Positions 42,035 through 50,658 of a DNA stretch of 64,000 nucleotides are shown here, piece after piece. Source of the DNA: Bradyrhizobium sp. CB2312 (GTDB taxonomy: Bacteria; Pseudomonadota; Alphaproteobacteria; Rhizobiales; Xanthobacteraceae); assembly GCF_029714425.1 (NCBI RefSeq), contig NZ_CP121668.1:3245501-3309500 (forward strand). The letters are read 5' to 3'. The notes below the pieces were generated by a model. The model was not told where the DNA came from and searched no databases. It worked only from the letters and a program-made list of their open reading frames with translations. A program made the position numbers and the translations under genes. Positions within the stretch are counted from its first letter, which is position 1; each line of letters opens with the position of its first letter.

Positions 42035-43021
42035 ATCCTCAGGCTCGGCATTCGGCGCGAGGTCGGAGGAGCGGAACGGCTTGGCCTTGTCCAGTTTGCG
42101 GTAGGCTTGCGCGGCGGTCCGCAGCAGCTTCTTTTCCCGCTTGCGGTTGAGGAAGCGGATGTGGGCCTCGGGGACGGCCTCGTTCAAGGATGCTGCGAGC
42201 GTCTGCCCTCGCGCATCGTCGTTCAGTTGTCCGAGGGACCGTTGCGCCTTGCGCAATTGCTTGAGGATCGACTTCTGCTTCGTCAGCGATTCCTCGGCAA
42301 AAAGATCCTGGAGCGATTCGATCGAATAGGTCAGTCGCTTGTTGAGAAGCCGCAGCTTGTGCCGCTTCTCGACGTCGAGCTTGCGGAGTTTGCGCGCTTT
42401 CTTGAGCAGCGTCTTTTCCCACTCCGTCAGTTTCGCCGTGGCATGGTCGGCGAGCAAGCAGCGGCGCAGCCTGATGGCCTCCTTGCTGCGCCGGGTCGAC
42501 CAGGGGCCGCTCTTGATCCAGGCCGAGGTCTGCTCGACGAGGCGGCGATACCGTGCCGATTGCAGTGCGCGTGCCAGCAGGCGGTGGCTCTCGGCGCGCT
42601 TCTCGTCCCAGAGCTGGAGCTCGGCGATCACGGCGAGCTCCTCGCCGCTCTCGGCGACGACGCGCTCGATCGCCACGTCGAGGTCCCGCACCATGCCGAG
42701 CTGGCTGTGCAGCCATTTCAGCTCGGTCCAGACATTCGGCCGCAAGGCGTCGTCGACCATGGGCGCGAAAAAGCGGATCGCGGTGCGCAGATGCGTCAGT
42801 GCGCTCCGGATCTGATGCAGCGCCTCCGGATCGCCGCGGCATGTGCCCTCATGCTGGGCGAGGACGGCATCGAGGTGACGGCGGGCAATGATCCGGAATG
42901 CGGTGTCGCAGGCCATGCCGGGGCTGAGGCGGCCGGGCAGGTCGCCACGTCGCGCCGCGGGCTTGGCGCGCGCGGCCGCCGTCGAACTCCTGGTGGGTCG
43001 CGCCATCTTAGCCCGCGCCAA
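42032..43021 (-). CDS. CHAD-domain protein
   Basis: 329 residues. The CHAD domain (about 35-300) is an all-helical histidine-rich domain that binds polyphosphate: HQIRSALTHLRTAIRFFAPMVDD near 65, then RDLDVAIERVV, and a basic helix pair (EWEKTLLKKARKLRKLDVEKRHKLRLLNKRLTYSIESL) near 210. N-terminal ~30 residues are Ala/Arg-rich and disordered. CHAD proteins locate to polyphosphate or storage granules in other bacteria. It follows the kinase-like gene by 10 bp and lies next to phaC, so a storage-granule role is plausible. The stop codon is made by the repeat at 41911. Confidence 0.87.
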   Translation of the reverse strand: MARAKMARPTRSSTAAARAKPAARRGDLPGRLSPGMACDTAFRIIARRHLDAVLAQHEGTCRGDPEALHQIRSALTHLRTAIRFFAPMVDDALRPNVWTELKWLHSQLGMVRDLDVAIERVVAESGEELAVIAELQLWDEKRAESHRLLARALQSARYRRLVEQTSAWIKSGPWSTRRSKEAIRLRRCLLADHATAKLTEWEKTLLKKARKLRKLDVEKRHKLRLLNKRLTYSIESLQDLFAEESLTKQKSILKQLRKAQRSLGQLNDDARGQTLAASLNEAVPEAHIRFLNRKREKKLLRTAAQAYRKLDKAKPFRSSDLAPNAEPED

Positions 43022-43031
43022 TCAGATTGCC

Positions 43032-44567
43032 CTATTTGCCCTCAGCGATCGCGTCGCGGCAGCGCTCCAGCGTCTGCGCTTGTGTCCCGGATGCATCGAT
43101 GGTCGCCCAACCGACATGGCCGATATTATAGTGCTCTTGCAGCGCGGCAACCTCTTGCGTGGCGTCGGAAGCGTCGGCTTGACGGCCGCCGATTCGCGCC
43201 TGGCGGGTGGCGAGGTCTGCGACCAGGAATAATCCATTGAGAGGCACGCCGCAGGCGCGGGCCAGGGCGGCCAAATCGTCCCGTTCGGATTCGCGCGCAA
43301 AGACAGCATCGACAATGGCAGAATGGCCTTGCGCCAGCACCTGCCGGGCGCGCTGCATCAGCACCTCGTAGACGCGCGCCGTCACCTCAGGGCCATACGC
43401 GGAGGGCGGCAGCCGGTCGGTATGCCCGACCTGAAACAATTGCTTGCGAATGACGTCGCTGCGCAGCACGACAGCGCCCGGCTCGGGCGCCAGGGTGGGG
43501 GCCAGTGCGCGGGCGAGGACGGACTTGCCGGTGCCCGACAGTCCGCCAACGGCGATCAGGCGAGGGGCGGGCGGGTGGATCAACGTCCGGGCAAGGTCGA
43601 AATAACGGCGCGCTTCGTCGAGAATTCCGGTCCGCTCGGCATCTGGCCGCTTCAGCCGCGCCAGCGCCACCTGCGCACGGATCGCCGCGCGGATGGACAT
43701 GAACAGCGGCAGCGCGGCCAGGGCGTCGAGCGTTTCGACGGGCGCCATCGTCAGATACTGGTTCAGCACGGCGTTGGCCGCGTTCGTCTGGCCGTAGCGC
43801 AGCAGGTCCATCAGCGTGAACGCGAGATCGTAGAGCACATCCACGGTTGCCATCTGCGCATCGAACTCGATCGCGTCGAACAGGACGGGCCGGCCGTCGA
43901 TCAGCACGATATTGGCCAAGTGCAGGTCGCCATGACAGCGGCGCACGAAGCCACGGCGGCCACGCTCCTCGAGCGTGGCGCGCCGGCGCAGGAAGGCTTC
44001 ATGGGAGGCCTTGCCAAGCTGCTCGATCGCCGCCGCCTCGAGATGGTCGCCGGCGCGCAGCCCGGTGCTGTTGCCGTCGATCAGGTGGGGAATCGAAGTG
44101 ATCCACGTAGCTCCATCCGCAATCGTGGCTTGGGCATGCGAGCCCGCGATCGCGTCCGCGATGGCCACGGCTAGCTCCACATCCAGCGGACCCGCCATCG
44201 CCAGATGATCCAGGGTGCGGCTTTCGTCGAAGCGGGCCATGTCGACCGCATACTCGATCGGCCGGCCGCTGCCGCCGACCTGCACCGATCCGTCCGGCTC
44301 CTGTGTGATCGCCACGACACGGTGATAGATTTGCGGGGCGAGCGGCCGGTTGATCCTGATCTCCTCCTCGCAGGCCGCCTTGCGCTTTTCGAGCGTCGAG
44401 TAGTCGAGAAACGGAAATTTGACCGCCCGCTTGATCTTCAGCGCGCGTGTCCGGTCGAGAAACACCGAAGCGGCATGGGTGTCGATCCGTTTCACGCCGG
44501 GACGCGCGCCGAGCGCCCGGAAGACCCGTTCCTGGGTAGCAGAATCATCCGTCATCTCTGCGGGCAT
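43032..44567 (-). CDS. Aminoglycoside-phosphotransferase-like/P-loop bifunctional protein
   Basis: 511 residues; ATG at 44567 chosen, although the SD is weak; ATG 44555 is a near alternative. Residues ~30-310 look like an APH-type kinase with the catalytic Brenner motif in VRRCHGDLHLANIVLIDGRPVLFDAIEFD. Residues ~335-511 form a P-loop kinase/ATPase (LIAVGGLSGTGKSVLARALA). The combination occurs widely in alphaproteobacteria, often as an annotated AAA or gluconate-kinase-like protein. Substrate unknown. Upstream it has two Fnr/FixK-type boxes shared with the stress protein at 44736. Confidence 0.83.
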   Translation of the reverse strand: MPAEMTDDSATQERVFRALGARPGVKRIDTHAASVFLDRTRALKIKRAVKFPFLDYSTLEKRKAACEEEIRINRPLAPQIYHRVVAITQEPDGSVQVGGSGRPIEYAVDMARFDESRTLDHLAMAGPLDVELAVAIADAIAGSHAQATIADGATWITSIPHLIDGNSTGLRAGDHLEAAAIEQLGKASHEAFLRRRATLEERGRRGFVRRCHGDLHLANIVLIDGRPVLFDAIEFDAQMATVDVLYDLAFTLMDLLRYGQTNAANAVLNQYLTMAPVETLDALAALPLFMSIRAAIRAQVALARLKRPDAERTGILDEARRYFDLARTLIHPPAPRLIAVGGLSGTGKSVLARALAPTLAPEPGAVVLRSDVIRKQLFQVGHTDRLPPSAYGPEVTARVYEVLMQRARQVLAQGHSAIVDAVFARESERDDLAALARACGVPLNGLFLVADLATRQARIGGRQADASDATQEVAALQEHYNIGHVGWATIDASGTQAQTLERCRDAIAEGK

Positions 44568-44632
44568 GTCCCGATAGGTCGGCGAGCGCTGAGGCGCCAA
44601 GCTACCCCTTAGAGCCGGATCGCGGCCAGTCC

Positions 44633-44646
44633 TTGACATCAATCAA
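44633..44646. promoter_or_regulatory. Fnr/FixK-type box TTGACATCAATCAA
   Basis: TTGA-N6-TCAA, 66 bp from the kinase-like gene's start codon. Confidence 0.6.
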
Positions 44647-44674
44647 GGCCCGCCGCCGGCGGCTGGTTCCTGCC

Positions 44675-44688
44675 TTGAGAAGGATCAA
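44675..44688. promoter_or_regulatory. Fnr/FixK-type box TTGAGAAGGATCAA
   Basis: TTGA-N6-TCAA, 47 bp from the universal stress protein start. Together with 44633 it serves the divergent gap, one box per direction. Confidence 0.6.
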
Positions 44689-44735
44689 GGATCCCGACGA
44701 AAGGCAGCGTATCCTAACCGGCAAGGAGAATCCCG

Positions 44736-45575
44736 ATGCCCATCAAGGATGTCTTTCTGCCACTTGTCGGCCAGCCGCGCGGGCCTCGCCTCGCAGCGAT
44801 CGAGAAATGCGTGGCGGTGACCGCGGACCTCGGCGCCAGGATCACCGCGCTCGCGCTTGAGGACGAAGTTTTCGTGCGGCCGAAGGTCATACCCCCCGGC
44901 GATCCGGAGCCCGCGGAGGCCGGCGGTGCGAGCGTATCAAGCGACACGCAGCAACTCCTGAATGTCTTCAGCGGTGCAGCCGCGCGAGCCAACATTCGCG
45001 CCCAGAGCCGATCGGCCAAGGTGCCGGCAGATCAACTCGCCTTGATCCTGGCCGAGCATGCGCGCTTCAGCGACCTCACCCTGGTCCCCGTAAAGCCGCA
45101 TGACAGCGGGACGGAGCACATGATTGAAGCGCTCCTGTTCGAATCGGGCCGGCCGCTGCTGCTCTGCCCGGAACAGCACGTGGACGAGCTGCGACCGGAA
45201 TTCGAGAATGTCATGATTGCCTGGGATCACTCCGCCCGTGCCGCACGCGCCGTCGGCGATGCGTTGCCCATCCTTCAGGCCGCGGCGTCCGTACAGGTGC
45301 TCACGGTGACGGACGACAAGACCGAGGCGATCACCCGATCCGGCATGAGTCTCGTCGATCATCTCAGGGAACATGGGATCCAGGCCTCGTTCGAAACGAC
45401 GGAGGGCGGCGGCAGCTCGATCGGCAAGGTGCTCGGAAGCTGGGCGAATTCCCATGCCATCGACGCTATCGTGATGGGCGCCTATCATCATTCGCGCCTG
45501 AACGAGATCGTCTGGGGCGGTGTGACAAAGACCGTCATCGGCGAGCCACCATGCTGGGTTATGATATCGCACTAG
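44736..45575 (+). CDS. Universal stress protein
   Basis: 279 residues; SD AAGGAGA, ATG after TCCCG. Contains the UspA fold: the strongest part is the C-terminal domain (~155-279) with ENVMIAWDHSARAARAVGDALPILQ and the glycine pattern AIDAIVMGAYHHSRLNEIVWGGVTKTVI, where the ATP-binding G-2X-G-9X-G pattern is modified to MGAYHHSRLNEIVWGG. The N-terminal half is a degenerate second Usp domain. USPs of this kind are often induced by oxygen limitation through Fnr-type regulators. Stop codon TAG belongs to the repeat at 45573. Confidence 0.85.
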   Translation: MPIKDVFLPLVGQPRGPRLAAIEKCVAVTADLGARITALALEDEVFVRPKVIPPGDPEPAEAGGASVSSDTQQLLNVFSGAAARANIRAQSRSAKVPADQLALILAEHARFSDLTLVPVKPHDSGTEHMIEALLFESGRPLLLCPEQHVDELRPEFENVMIAWDHSARAARAVGDALPILQAAASVQVLTVTDDKTEAITRSGMSLVDHLREHGIQASFETTEGGGSSIGKVLGSWANSHAIDAIVMGAYHHSRLNEIVWGGVTKTVIGEPPCWVMISH

Positions 45576-45696
45576 AGCATGATCCGGACCCGGAGGGCCG
45601 CGTTAGCGCAAAGTGCGCAGCGGTTTTCCGAAAAGATCATGCTCAAACAATAACCTAAAGCGCGATGACGATTCGTCGCAATCTCATCGCGCTTTA
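45573..45696. repeat. RIME-like mosaic repeat, copy 2
   Basis: Same unit as 41911. Its first bases (TAG AGCATGATC) supply the universal stress protein's stop codon. The right end is followed by the plus-strand synthetase gene, so only one stop is supplied here. Both palindromes are preserved. Confidence 0.8.
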
Positions 45697-45766
45697 GGCG
45701 TGCGACCAATCTTTCGACCTCACCTTCAACCATCGGAACCACCACCGGCCGGGCGCATTTGCTGTC

Positions 45767-48463
45767 ATGTCCACCTATCGCCTGAAGAATCTGCTGTCGC
45801 CACGTTCGGTCGCGCTGGTCGGTGCGAGCGCCCGCCCGGTCTCGGTGGGGCGCGCCGTTCTGGAGAACATCCGCAAGGCGGAATTCAAGGGGCAGTTCGG
45901 CCTCGTCAATCCGCGCCATGCCGAGATCGCTGGCATTGCAGCGGTGAAGAATCTGGACAAGCTGCCTTTCGTCCCCGAGCTCGTGGTGATCACCGCGCCG
46001 GCGCGCGAGGTTCCCGGCATTATCGACCAGGCGGGACGTCGCGGTTCGGCGGGCGCGCTGATCGTCTCGGCCGGGCTCGGTCATGGACCGGGATCGCTGC
46101 AACAGGAAGCCATCGCCGAGGCCCGTAAATACGGCATGCGGCTGATCGGGCCGAACTGTCTCGGCATCATGATGCCCGCCGTGAGCCTCAATGCCAGCTT
46201 CGCCGCGCACATGCCGGGGGCGGGAAATCTCGCGCTGATCTCGCAATCGGGCGCCATCGCGGCCGGCATGGTCGATTGGGCCGCGCAGCGCGGCGTCGGC
46301 TTCTCCGGCATCGTGACGATCGGCGATCAGATCGACGTCGATATTGCCGACCTGCTCGATCATTTCGCGATGGATCACAAGACCCGCGCGATCCTGCTCT
46401 ACATCGAGGCCATCAAGGATGCCCGTAAGTTCATGTCGGCGGCGCGCGCCGCGGCACGGGTGAAGCCTGTCGTCGTGGTGAAGTCCGGCCGCATGGCGCA
46501 GGGGGCGAAAGCCGCGGCCACCCATACCGGCGCGCTCGCCGGCGCCGACGCCGTTTATGACGCGGCGTTCCGCCGCGCTGGCGTGCTGCGGGTCTCCGAT
46601 CTGCGCGAGCTGTTCGATTGTGCCGAAACGCTCGGCCGCGTCGAATCGCCGGCCGGAAAGCGCCTTGCCATCCTAACCAATGGCGGCGGCATCGGCGTCC
46701 TCGCCATCGATCGGCTGGTCGAACTCGATGGAATTCCCGCTTCCATCTCGGCTGACGCTCGCGCGAAGCTTGATGCGGTGCTGCCGCCGACCTGGTCCGG
46801 CGCAAATCCCGTCGACATCGTCGGCGATGCGGATGCAGCGCGATATGCCGCGGCGCTGGAGGTGCTGCTCGCCGATCCCGACAACGATGCCGTTCTCGTC
46901 CTCAATGTGCAGACCGCGATCGCCTCGGCTGCCGATATCGCGGCGACGGTGACGGAGCTGGTCGGCAAGTACCGTAAGCAGCAGGGCCGATGGGCCAAGC
47001 CCGTGCTGGCCGCCTGGGTTGGCGCCGATCAGCGCATCATTCAGGCGCTCTCCGGTGCCGGTGTTCCGAACTACCCGACCGAGGATGATGCCGTGCGCGG
47101 CTTCATGCATCTTGTAAGGCATCGCGAAGTGGTGGAGGAGCTGAGCGAGGTTCCGCCGGCGATGCCCGACACGTTCGTGCCTGACGCCCGGGCTGCCAAG
47201 CAGATCGTCGCCGCTGCGATCGCCGACGGGCGCAGATGGCTCGAGCCGGTCGAGATCAAGCACCTGCTCGAAGCCTATGACATCGCGATGGTGCCGACCT
47301 ATGCCGCTGACGACGTCGAGCAGGCGGTGGCCCGTGCGAATGAAGTGTTCGCGCAAGGCGCGACCGTCGTGCTGAAGATCTTGTCGCGCGACATCACCCA
47401 CAAGTCGGATGTCGGCGGCGTCGTGCTCAATCTGACCACGCCGGAGGCGGTGCGCGCGGCTGCCACCGACATTCTCGCCCGAGCGCGCAAGCTGCGTCCC
47501 GAAGCCCGCATCGAGGGCGTCATCGTGCAGGCCATGGTGGTCAAGGCGAAGGCGCGCGAGCTGATCCTCGGCCTTGCCGACGATCCCACCTTCGGCTCAG
47601 TCGTCGTGTTCGGCCGCGGCGGGACGGCGGTGGAGATCATCAACGACAAGGCGCTGGCGCTGCCGCCGCTCGATCTGCAATTGGCCCGCGACCTGATCGA
47701 GCGTACGCGTGTGTCGCGGCTGCTGAAGGCCTATCGGGACGTGCCTGCGGTGAAGCAGGATGCCGTCGCCATGGTGCTGGTCAAGCTTGCCCAGATGGCG
47801 GCCGACATTCCCGAGATACGAGAGTTCGACATCAACCCGCTGCTCGCGGACGAGACCGGCGTAACCGCGGTCGATGCCCGTGTCGCGGTGGGGCCGCCGC
47901 AGCGCAAGTTCGCCGGCTCGGGACCTGCCAATTTCGCCGTTCGCGCCTACCCCTCGCAATGGGAGCGCCGCCTTGCGCTCAAGGACGACTGGCGCATCTT
48001 CGTGCGGCCGTTGCGTCCCGAGGACGAGCCGACCATCCACGAATTCCTGCGTCACGTCACGCAGCACGACCTCCGCCTGCGCTTCTTCGCGCCCATGAAG
48101 GAGTTCACCCACGAATTCATCGCGCGCCTGACCCAGCTCGACTATGCGCGCGCCATGGCCTTCATCGCGTTCGACGAGGCGACCAACGAGATGGTCGGCG
48201 TAGTCCGGCTCCATTCGGACTCGGTCTATGAGAGCGGCGAATATGCGATCCTGCTGCGCTCCGATCTCAAGGGAAGGGGGCTCGGTTGGACCCTGATGCA
48301 GCTGATCATCGACTATGCGAAGTCAGAAGGGCTGAAGACCATCTCGGGTGATGTGCTCCAGGAGAACACCGTGATGCTCGACATGTGTCGTCAGCTCGGC
48401 TTCGAGGTGAAGCCGGACCCGACCGAGCCGGAAATTTGCGACGTCAGGCTGAAGCTTCGCTAG
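45767..48463 (+). CDS. ADP-forming acyl-CoA synthetase/GNAT fusion (Pat-like)
   Basis: 898 residues. Residues ~1-125 form a CoA-binding domain (RSVALVGASARPVSVGRAVLENI), ~140-460 a succinyl-CoA-ligase-like region with the phospho-histidine candidate near 255 in ATHTGALAGADAV, ~480-700 an ATP-grasp region (EIKHLLEAYDIAMVPTYAADDVEQAVARANE), and ~735-898 a GNAT acetyltransferase. Related Pat/acetyl-CoA synthetase-like proteins can acetylate lysines in acetyl-CoA synthetases or make acetyl-CoA with ATP. Domain presence is clear; catalytic competence of both parts is not tested. Stop codon TAG lies in the repeat at 48461. Confidence 0.87.
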   Translation: MSTYRLKNLLSPRSVALVGASARPVSVGRAVLENIRKAEFKGQFGLVNPRHAEIAGIAAVKNLDKLPFVPELVVITAPAREVPGIIDQAGRRGSAGALIVSAGLGHGPGSLQQEAIAEARKYGMRLIGPNCLGIMMPAVSLNASFAAHMPGAGNLALISQSGAIAAGMVDWAAQRGVGFSGIVTIGDQIDVDIADLLDHFAMDHKTRAILLYIEAIKDARKFMSAARAAARVKPVVVVKSGRMAQGAKAAATHTGALAGADAVYDAAFRRAGVLRVSDLRELFDCAETLGRVESPAGKRLAILTNGGGIGVLAIDRLVELDGIPASISADARAKLDAVLPPTWSGANPVDIVGDADAARYAAALEVLLADPDNDAVLVLNVQTAIASAADIAATVTELVGKYRKQQGRWAKPVLAAWVGADQRIIQALSGAGVPNYPTEDDAVRGFMHLVRHREVVEELSEVPPAMPDTFVPDARAAKQIVAAAIADGRRWLEPVEIKHLLEAYDIAMVPTYAADDVEQAVARANEVFAQGATVVLKILSRDITHKSDVGGVVLNLTTPEAVRAAATDILARARKLRPEARIEGVIVQAMVVKAKARELILGLADDPTFGSVVVFGRGGTAVEIINDKALALPPLDLQLARDLIERTRVSRLLKAYRDVPAVKQDAVAMVLVKLAQMAADIPEIREFDINPLLADETGVTAVDARVAVGPPQRKFAGSGPANFAVRAYPSQWERRLALKDDWRIFVRPLRPEDEPTIHEFLRHVTQHDLRLRFFAPMKEFTHEFIARLTQLDYARAMAFIAFDEATNEMVGVVRLHSDSVYESGEYAILLRSDLKGRGLGWTLMQLIIDYAKSEGLKTISGDVLQENTVMLDMCRQLGFEVKPDPTEPEICDVRLKLR

Positions 48464-48584
48464 AGCATGATCCGGATCCGGAGGACCGCGTTAGCGCAAA
48501 GTACGTAGCGGTTTTACGCGAAGATCATGCTCAAACAATAACCTCAAGCGCGATGGTGATTCATTTTCATGCCATCGCGCTTTA
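48461..48584. repeat. RIME-like mosaic repeat, copy 3, on two stop codons
   Basis: Third copy, more diverged in the middle, with AGCGCGATGG and CCATCGCGCT in the second palindrome (a compensatory-type change from the other copies' GATGA/TCATC, keeping pairing). Left end: TAG of the synthetase fusion. Right end: TAA of the convergent holin-like gene at 48582. Confidence 0.78.
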
Positions 48585-49070
48585 GGAGCGCGCCTCGGCC
48601 GACGTGGCAGCAGTGGGCTCGTTGGCCGTTTTCCGCAGACTCTTGACGATGATCGCGATCAGCGGCACCAGCACCGGCACGATCGTGCTGAGCGGATGGT
48701 GAACCGCGCCTGACACCTGGGCCTGAAGGGCGCGCGCCTCGAGCTGAAGCGCTTCGATGGACGTGCCGTGGATTTCATTGGCGAGCTCGATGTCGCGGCC
48801 GGACGGAGGACGACCGGCGACGACGAAGAGAATGCCCGCGATGAGGAAATTGGTGGCCCCGAGAATGGCGGCCGCCGCGATGGCGCTCCAGATCTGGACC
48901 AGCGCGAAATAGGCCGACAGCTCCAGCATCAGCAGTCCGAATGCCGCGATCAGAGCCGCAAAGGCGCGAAGGCCAAGGCCCGTCAGCAGATGGCGCAGCC
49001 TGATGTCCGCAATGATCCTGTCGGTGCGCCACAGCACGCGCAGGTTTTTGACGACATTTTCCGTGTTCAC
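48582..49070 (-). CDS. Phage-holin-superfamily/DUF1469-like membrane protein
   Basis: 162 residues from a GTG that follows the upstream stop directly. Two hydrophobic segments (LTGLGLRAFAALIAAFGLLMLELSAYFALVQIWSAIAAAAILGATNFLIAGILFVVAG) and a long amphipathic region, then a C-terminal transmembrane segment. It pairs with a DUF883-like gene upstream, an arrangement common in proteobacteria. Function probably envelope-related; the holin label is a domain name only. Stop codon supplied by the repeat at 48461. Confidence 0.75.
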   Translation of the reverse strand: MNTENVVKNLRVLWRTDRIIADIRLRHLLTGLGLRAFAALIAAFGLLMLELSAYFALVQIWSAIAAAAILGATNFLIAGILFVVAGRPPSGRDIELANEIHGTSIEALQLEARALQAQVSGAVHHPLSTIVPVLVPLIAIIVKSLRKTANEPTAATSAEARS

Positions 49071-49346
49071 CTAGTGTCTCCTCAGCATGAAGCCGACGAC
49101 CACGCCGAGCGCGAAGGCCGAGGCAAGCGATGTGATCGGGCGATCGGCAATCAGGCCCTGAAGCTGCTCCTGCTCGTCGCCGACGGTCTCGCCGAGCTCG
49201 GCAAGCGCGGCCTTGATCTGATCGGCGAGAATCTCAGTCCGCTCCTTCGAGCTGTCGAGCATCTCCTCGCCGGCGGCGCCTAGGAGGCGCGTGACATCCA
49301 CCTTCAGCGCGCGAAGTTCGTCGCTCATCCTGTCACTGTCGAACAT
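49071..49346 (-). CDS. DUF883/ElaB/YqjD-like protein
   Basis: 91 residues with a long helical body (LRALKVDVTRLLGAAGEEMLDSSKERTEILADQIKAALAELGETVGDEQEQLQG) and a short C-terminal transmembrane helix (SLASAFALGVVVGFMLRRH). ElaB/YqjD proteins anchor to the inner membrane and bind ribosomes in Escherichia coli. The TAG of this gene directly precedes the next gene's GTG, so the two are coupled. Fnr/FixK-type box at 49402 lies 56 bp upstream. Confidence 0.82.
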   Translation of the reverse strand: MFDSDRMSDELRALKVDVTRLLGAAGEEMLDSSKERTEILADQIKAALAELGETVGDEQEQLQGLIADRPITSLASAFALGVVVGFMLRRH

Positions 49347-49401
49347 GGATATCGGTCTCCATTGAATAAAAAGACCCTAAGGGCCGCCAGCAGGGCCGTG
49401 C

Positions 49402-49415
49402 TTGATTTGCGTCAA
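49402..49415. promoter_or_regulatory. Fnr/FixK-type box TTGATTTGCGTCAA
   Basis: TTGA-N6-TCAA, on the minus-gene side of the divergent gap. Confidence 0.6.
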
Positions 49416-49437
49416 GCCGCTCGGCGAGGGGATGGTC

Positions 49438-49451
49438 TTGAGGCAGGTCAA
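49438..49451. promoter_or_regulatory. Fnr/FixK-type box TTGAGGCAGGTCAA
   Basis: TTGA-N6-TCAA, 69 bp from the Mla-type permease start. A pair of boxes again serves both directions. Confidence 0.6.
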
Positions 49452-49519
49452 ACCGGCCGTCATACCCTGGCCTAGAAATGCCGGTCGAATGGGGACCGGT
49501 TGTCCCGATGAGGTGAAGC

Positions 49520-50656
49520 GTGAACTCCGAACCGCTGTTGCTGGCAACGCCCTCCGGCGATGTGCTGAACCTGCGCCCGGAAGGGCCGTGGACCGCGGCC
49601 AATGTGTCGACGCTTGAAACACTGTCCCGGTCGGTCGGAGCGGATGTCGATCGATCGACAGCCGTGACGCTCGACATGTCGGGCGTCAGCGCGCTCGACA
49701 CGCTCGGCGCCTGGGTCCTGGAGAAGCTGTCACGCAGGGCCGCGTCATCTGGCAGATCGGCGGAATTCGTCGGCGTCGCCGATCATTTCAGCGGCCTGAT
49801 GGACGAGGTGCGCCAGGTCAACCGCCACACGCTGCCGCCTGCGCCTGCGCCAAATCCGGTTCTGCTCAGGCTGGGCGATCTCGGCAAGTCCACGGTCGGG
49901 GCGCGCGAGGACATCACCATCTTCCTGCAAATGCTCGGCGCCTTGTTCATGGCCGTGATCGGCGTGCTGCGCCGCCCACGGTCGCTGCGGCTGACCTCGC
50001 TGGTCTACCAGCTCTACCGCATCGGCTGGCAGGCCATCCCCATCGTCGTGCTGATCACTTTCCTGATCGGGGCCATCATCGCCCAGCAGGGCTTCTTTCA
50101 TTTCCGCAGGTTCGGCGCGGAGTCCTACACCGTCGACATGGTCGGCATCCTGGTGCTGCGCGAGCTCGGCGTCCTGATCGTCGCCATCATGGTCGCGGGG
50201 CGTTCGGGCAGCGCCTACACCGCCGAGCTCGGCTCGATGAAGATGCGCGAGGAGATCGACGCGCTCTCGACCATGGGCCTCGATCCCGTCCACGTCCTGA
50301 TCCTACCTCGCGTTGCCGCCCTCGTCATCGCGCTGCCGATCCTCGCTTTCATCGGATCGATTGCCGCGCTCTATGGCGGCGGGCTGGTCGCGCAGTTCTA
50401 TGGCGACATGCGGCCGGCGATCTACATCGCGCGGCTGCACGAGGCGATCTCCGTCACTCATTTCGAGGTGGGGATCCTCAAGGCGCCGTTCATGGCCCTG
50501 GTGATCGGGATCGTTGCGTGCAGCGAGGGCCTGCGCGTGAAGGGCAGCGCCGAGTCGCTCGGGCGGCAGACCACGACGTCGGTGGTGAAGTCGATCTTCC
50601 TCGTGATCGTGCTCGACGGCCTGTTCGCGATCTTCTTCGCCTCGATCGGAATGTGA
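49520..50656 (+). CDS. MlaE-family ABC permease with N-terminal STAS domain
   Basis: 378 residues from GTG behind GAGGTGA. The N-terminal ~120 residues form a STAS-like domain (VTLDMSGVSALDTLGAWVLEKLSRRA). The C-terminal part (about 150-378) is the MlaE permease with VVLITFLIGAIIAQQGFFHFRRFGAESYTVDMVGILVLRELGVLIVAIMVAGRSGSAYTAELGSMKMREEIDALSTMGLDP. Mla systems move phospholipids between membranes. A single fused STAS-MlaE is typical of alphaproteobacteria. First gene of a three-gene operon, with a Fnr/FixK-type box 69 bp upstream. Confidence 0.9.
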   Translation: MNSEPLLLATPSGDVLNLRPEGPWTAANVSTLETLSRSVGADVDRSTAVTLDMSGVSALDTLGAWVLEKLSRRAASSGRSAEFVGVADHFSGLMDEVRQVNRHTLPPAPAPNPVLLRLGDLGKSTVGAREDITIFLQMLGALFMAVIGVLRRPRSLRLTSLVYQLYRIGWQAIPIVVLITFLIGAIIAQQGFFHFRRFGAESYTVDMVGILVLRELGVLIVAIMVAGRSGSAYTAELGSMKMREEIDALSTMGLDPVHVLILPRVAALVIALPILAFIGSIAALYGGGLVAQFYGDMRPAIYIARLHEAISVTHFEVGILKAPFMALVIGIVACSEGLRVKGSAESLGRQTTTSVVKSIFLVIVLDGLFAIFFASIGM

Positions 50657-50658
50657 CG

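Noticed and set aside
45613..46128. 171-residue frame starting in the mosaic repeat copy 2
   Set aside because: It begins inside the repeat and then runs out of frame through the synthetase gene; translation is low complexity.
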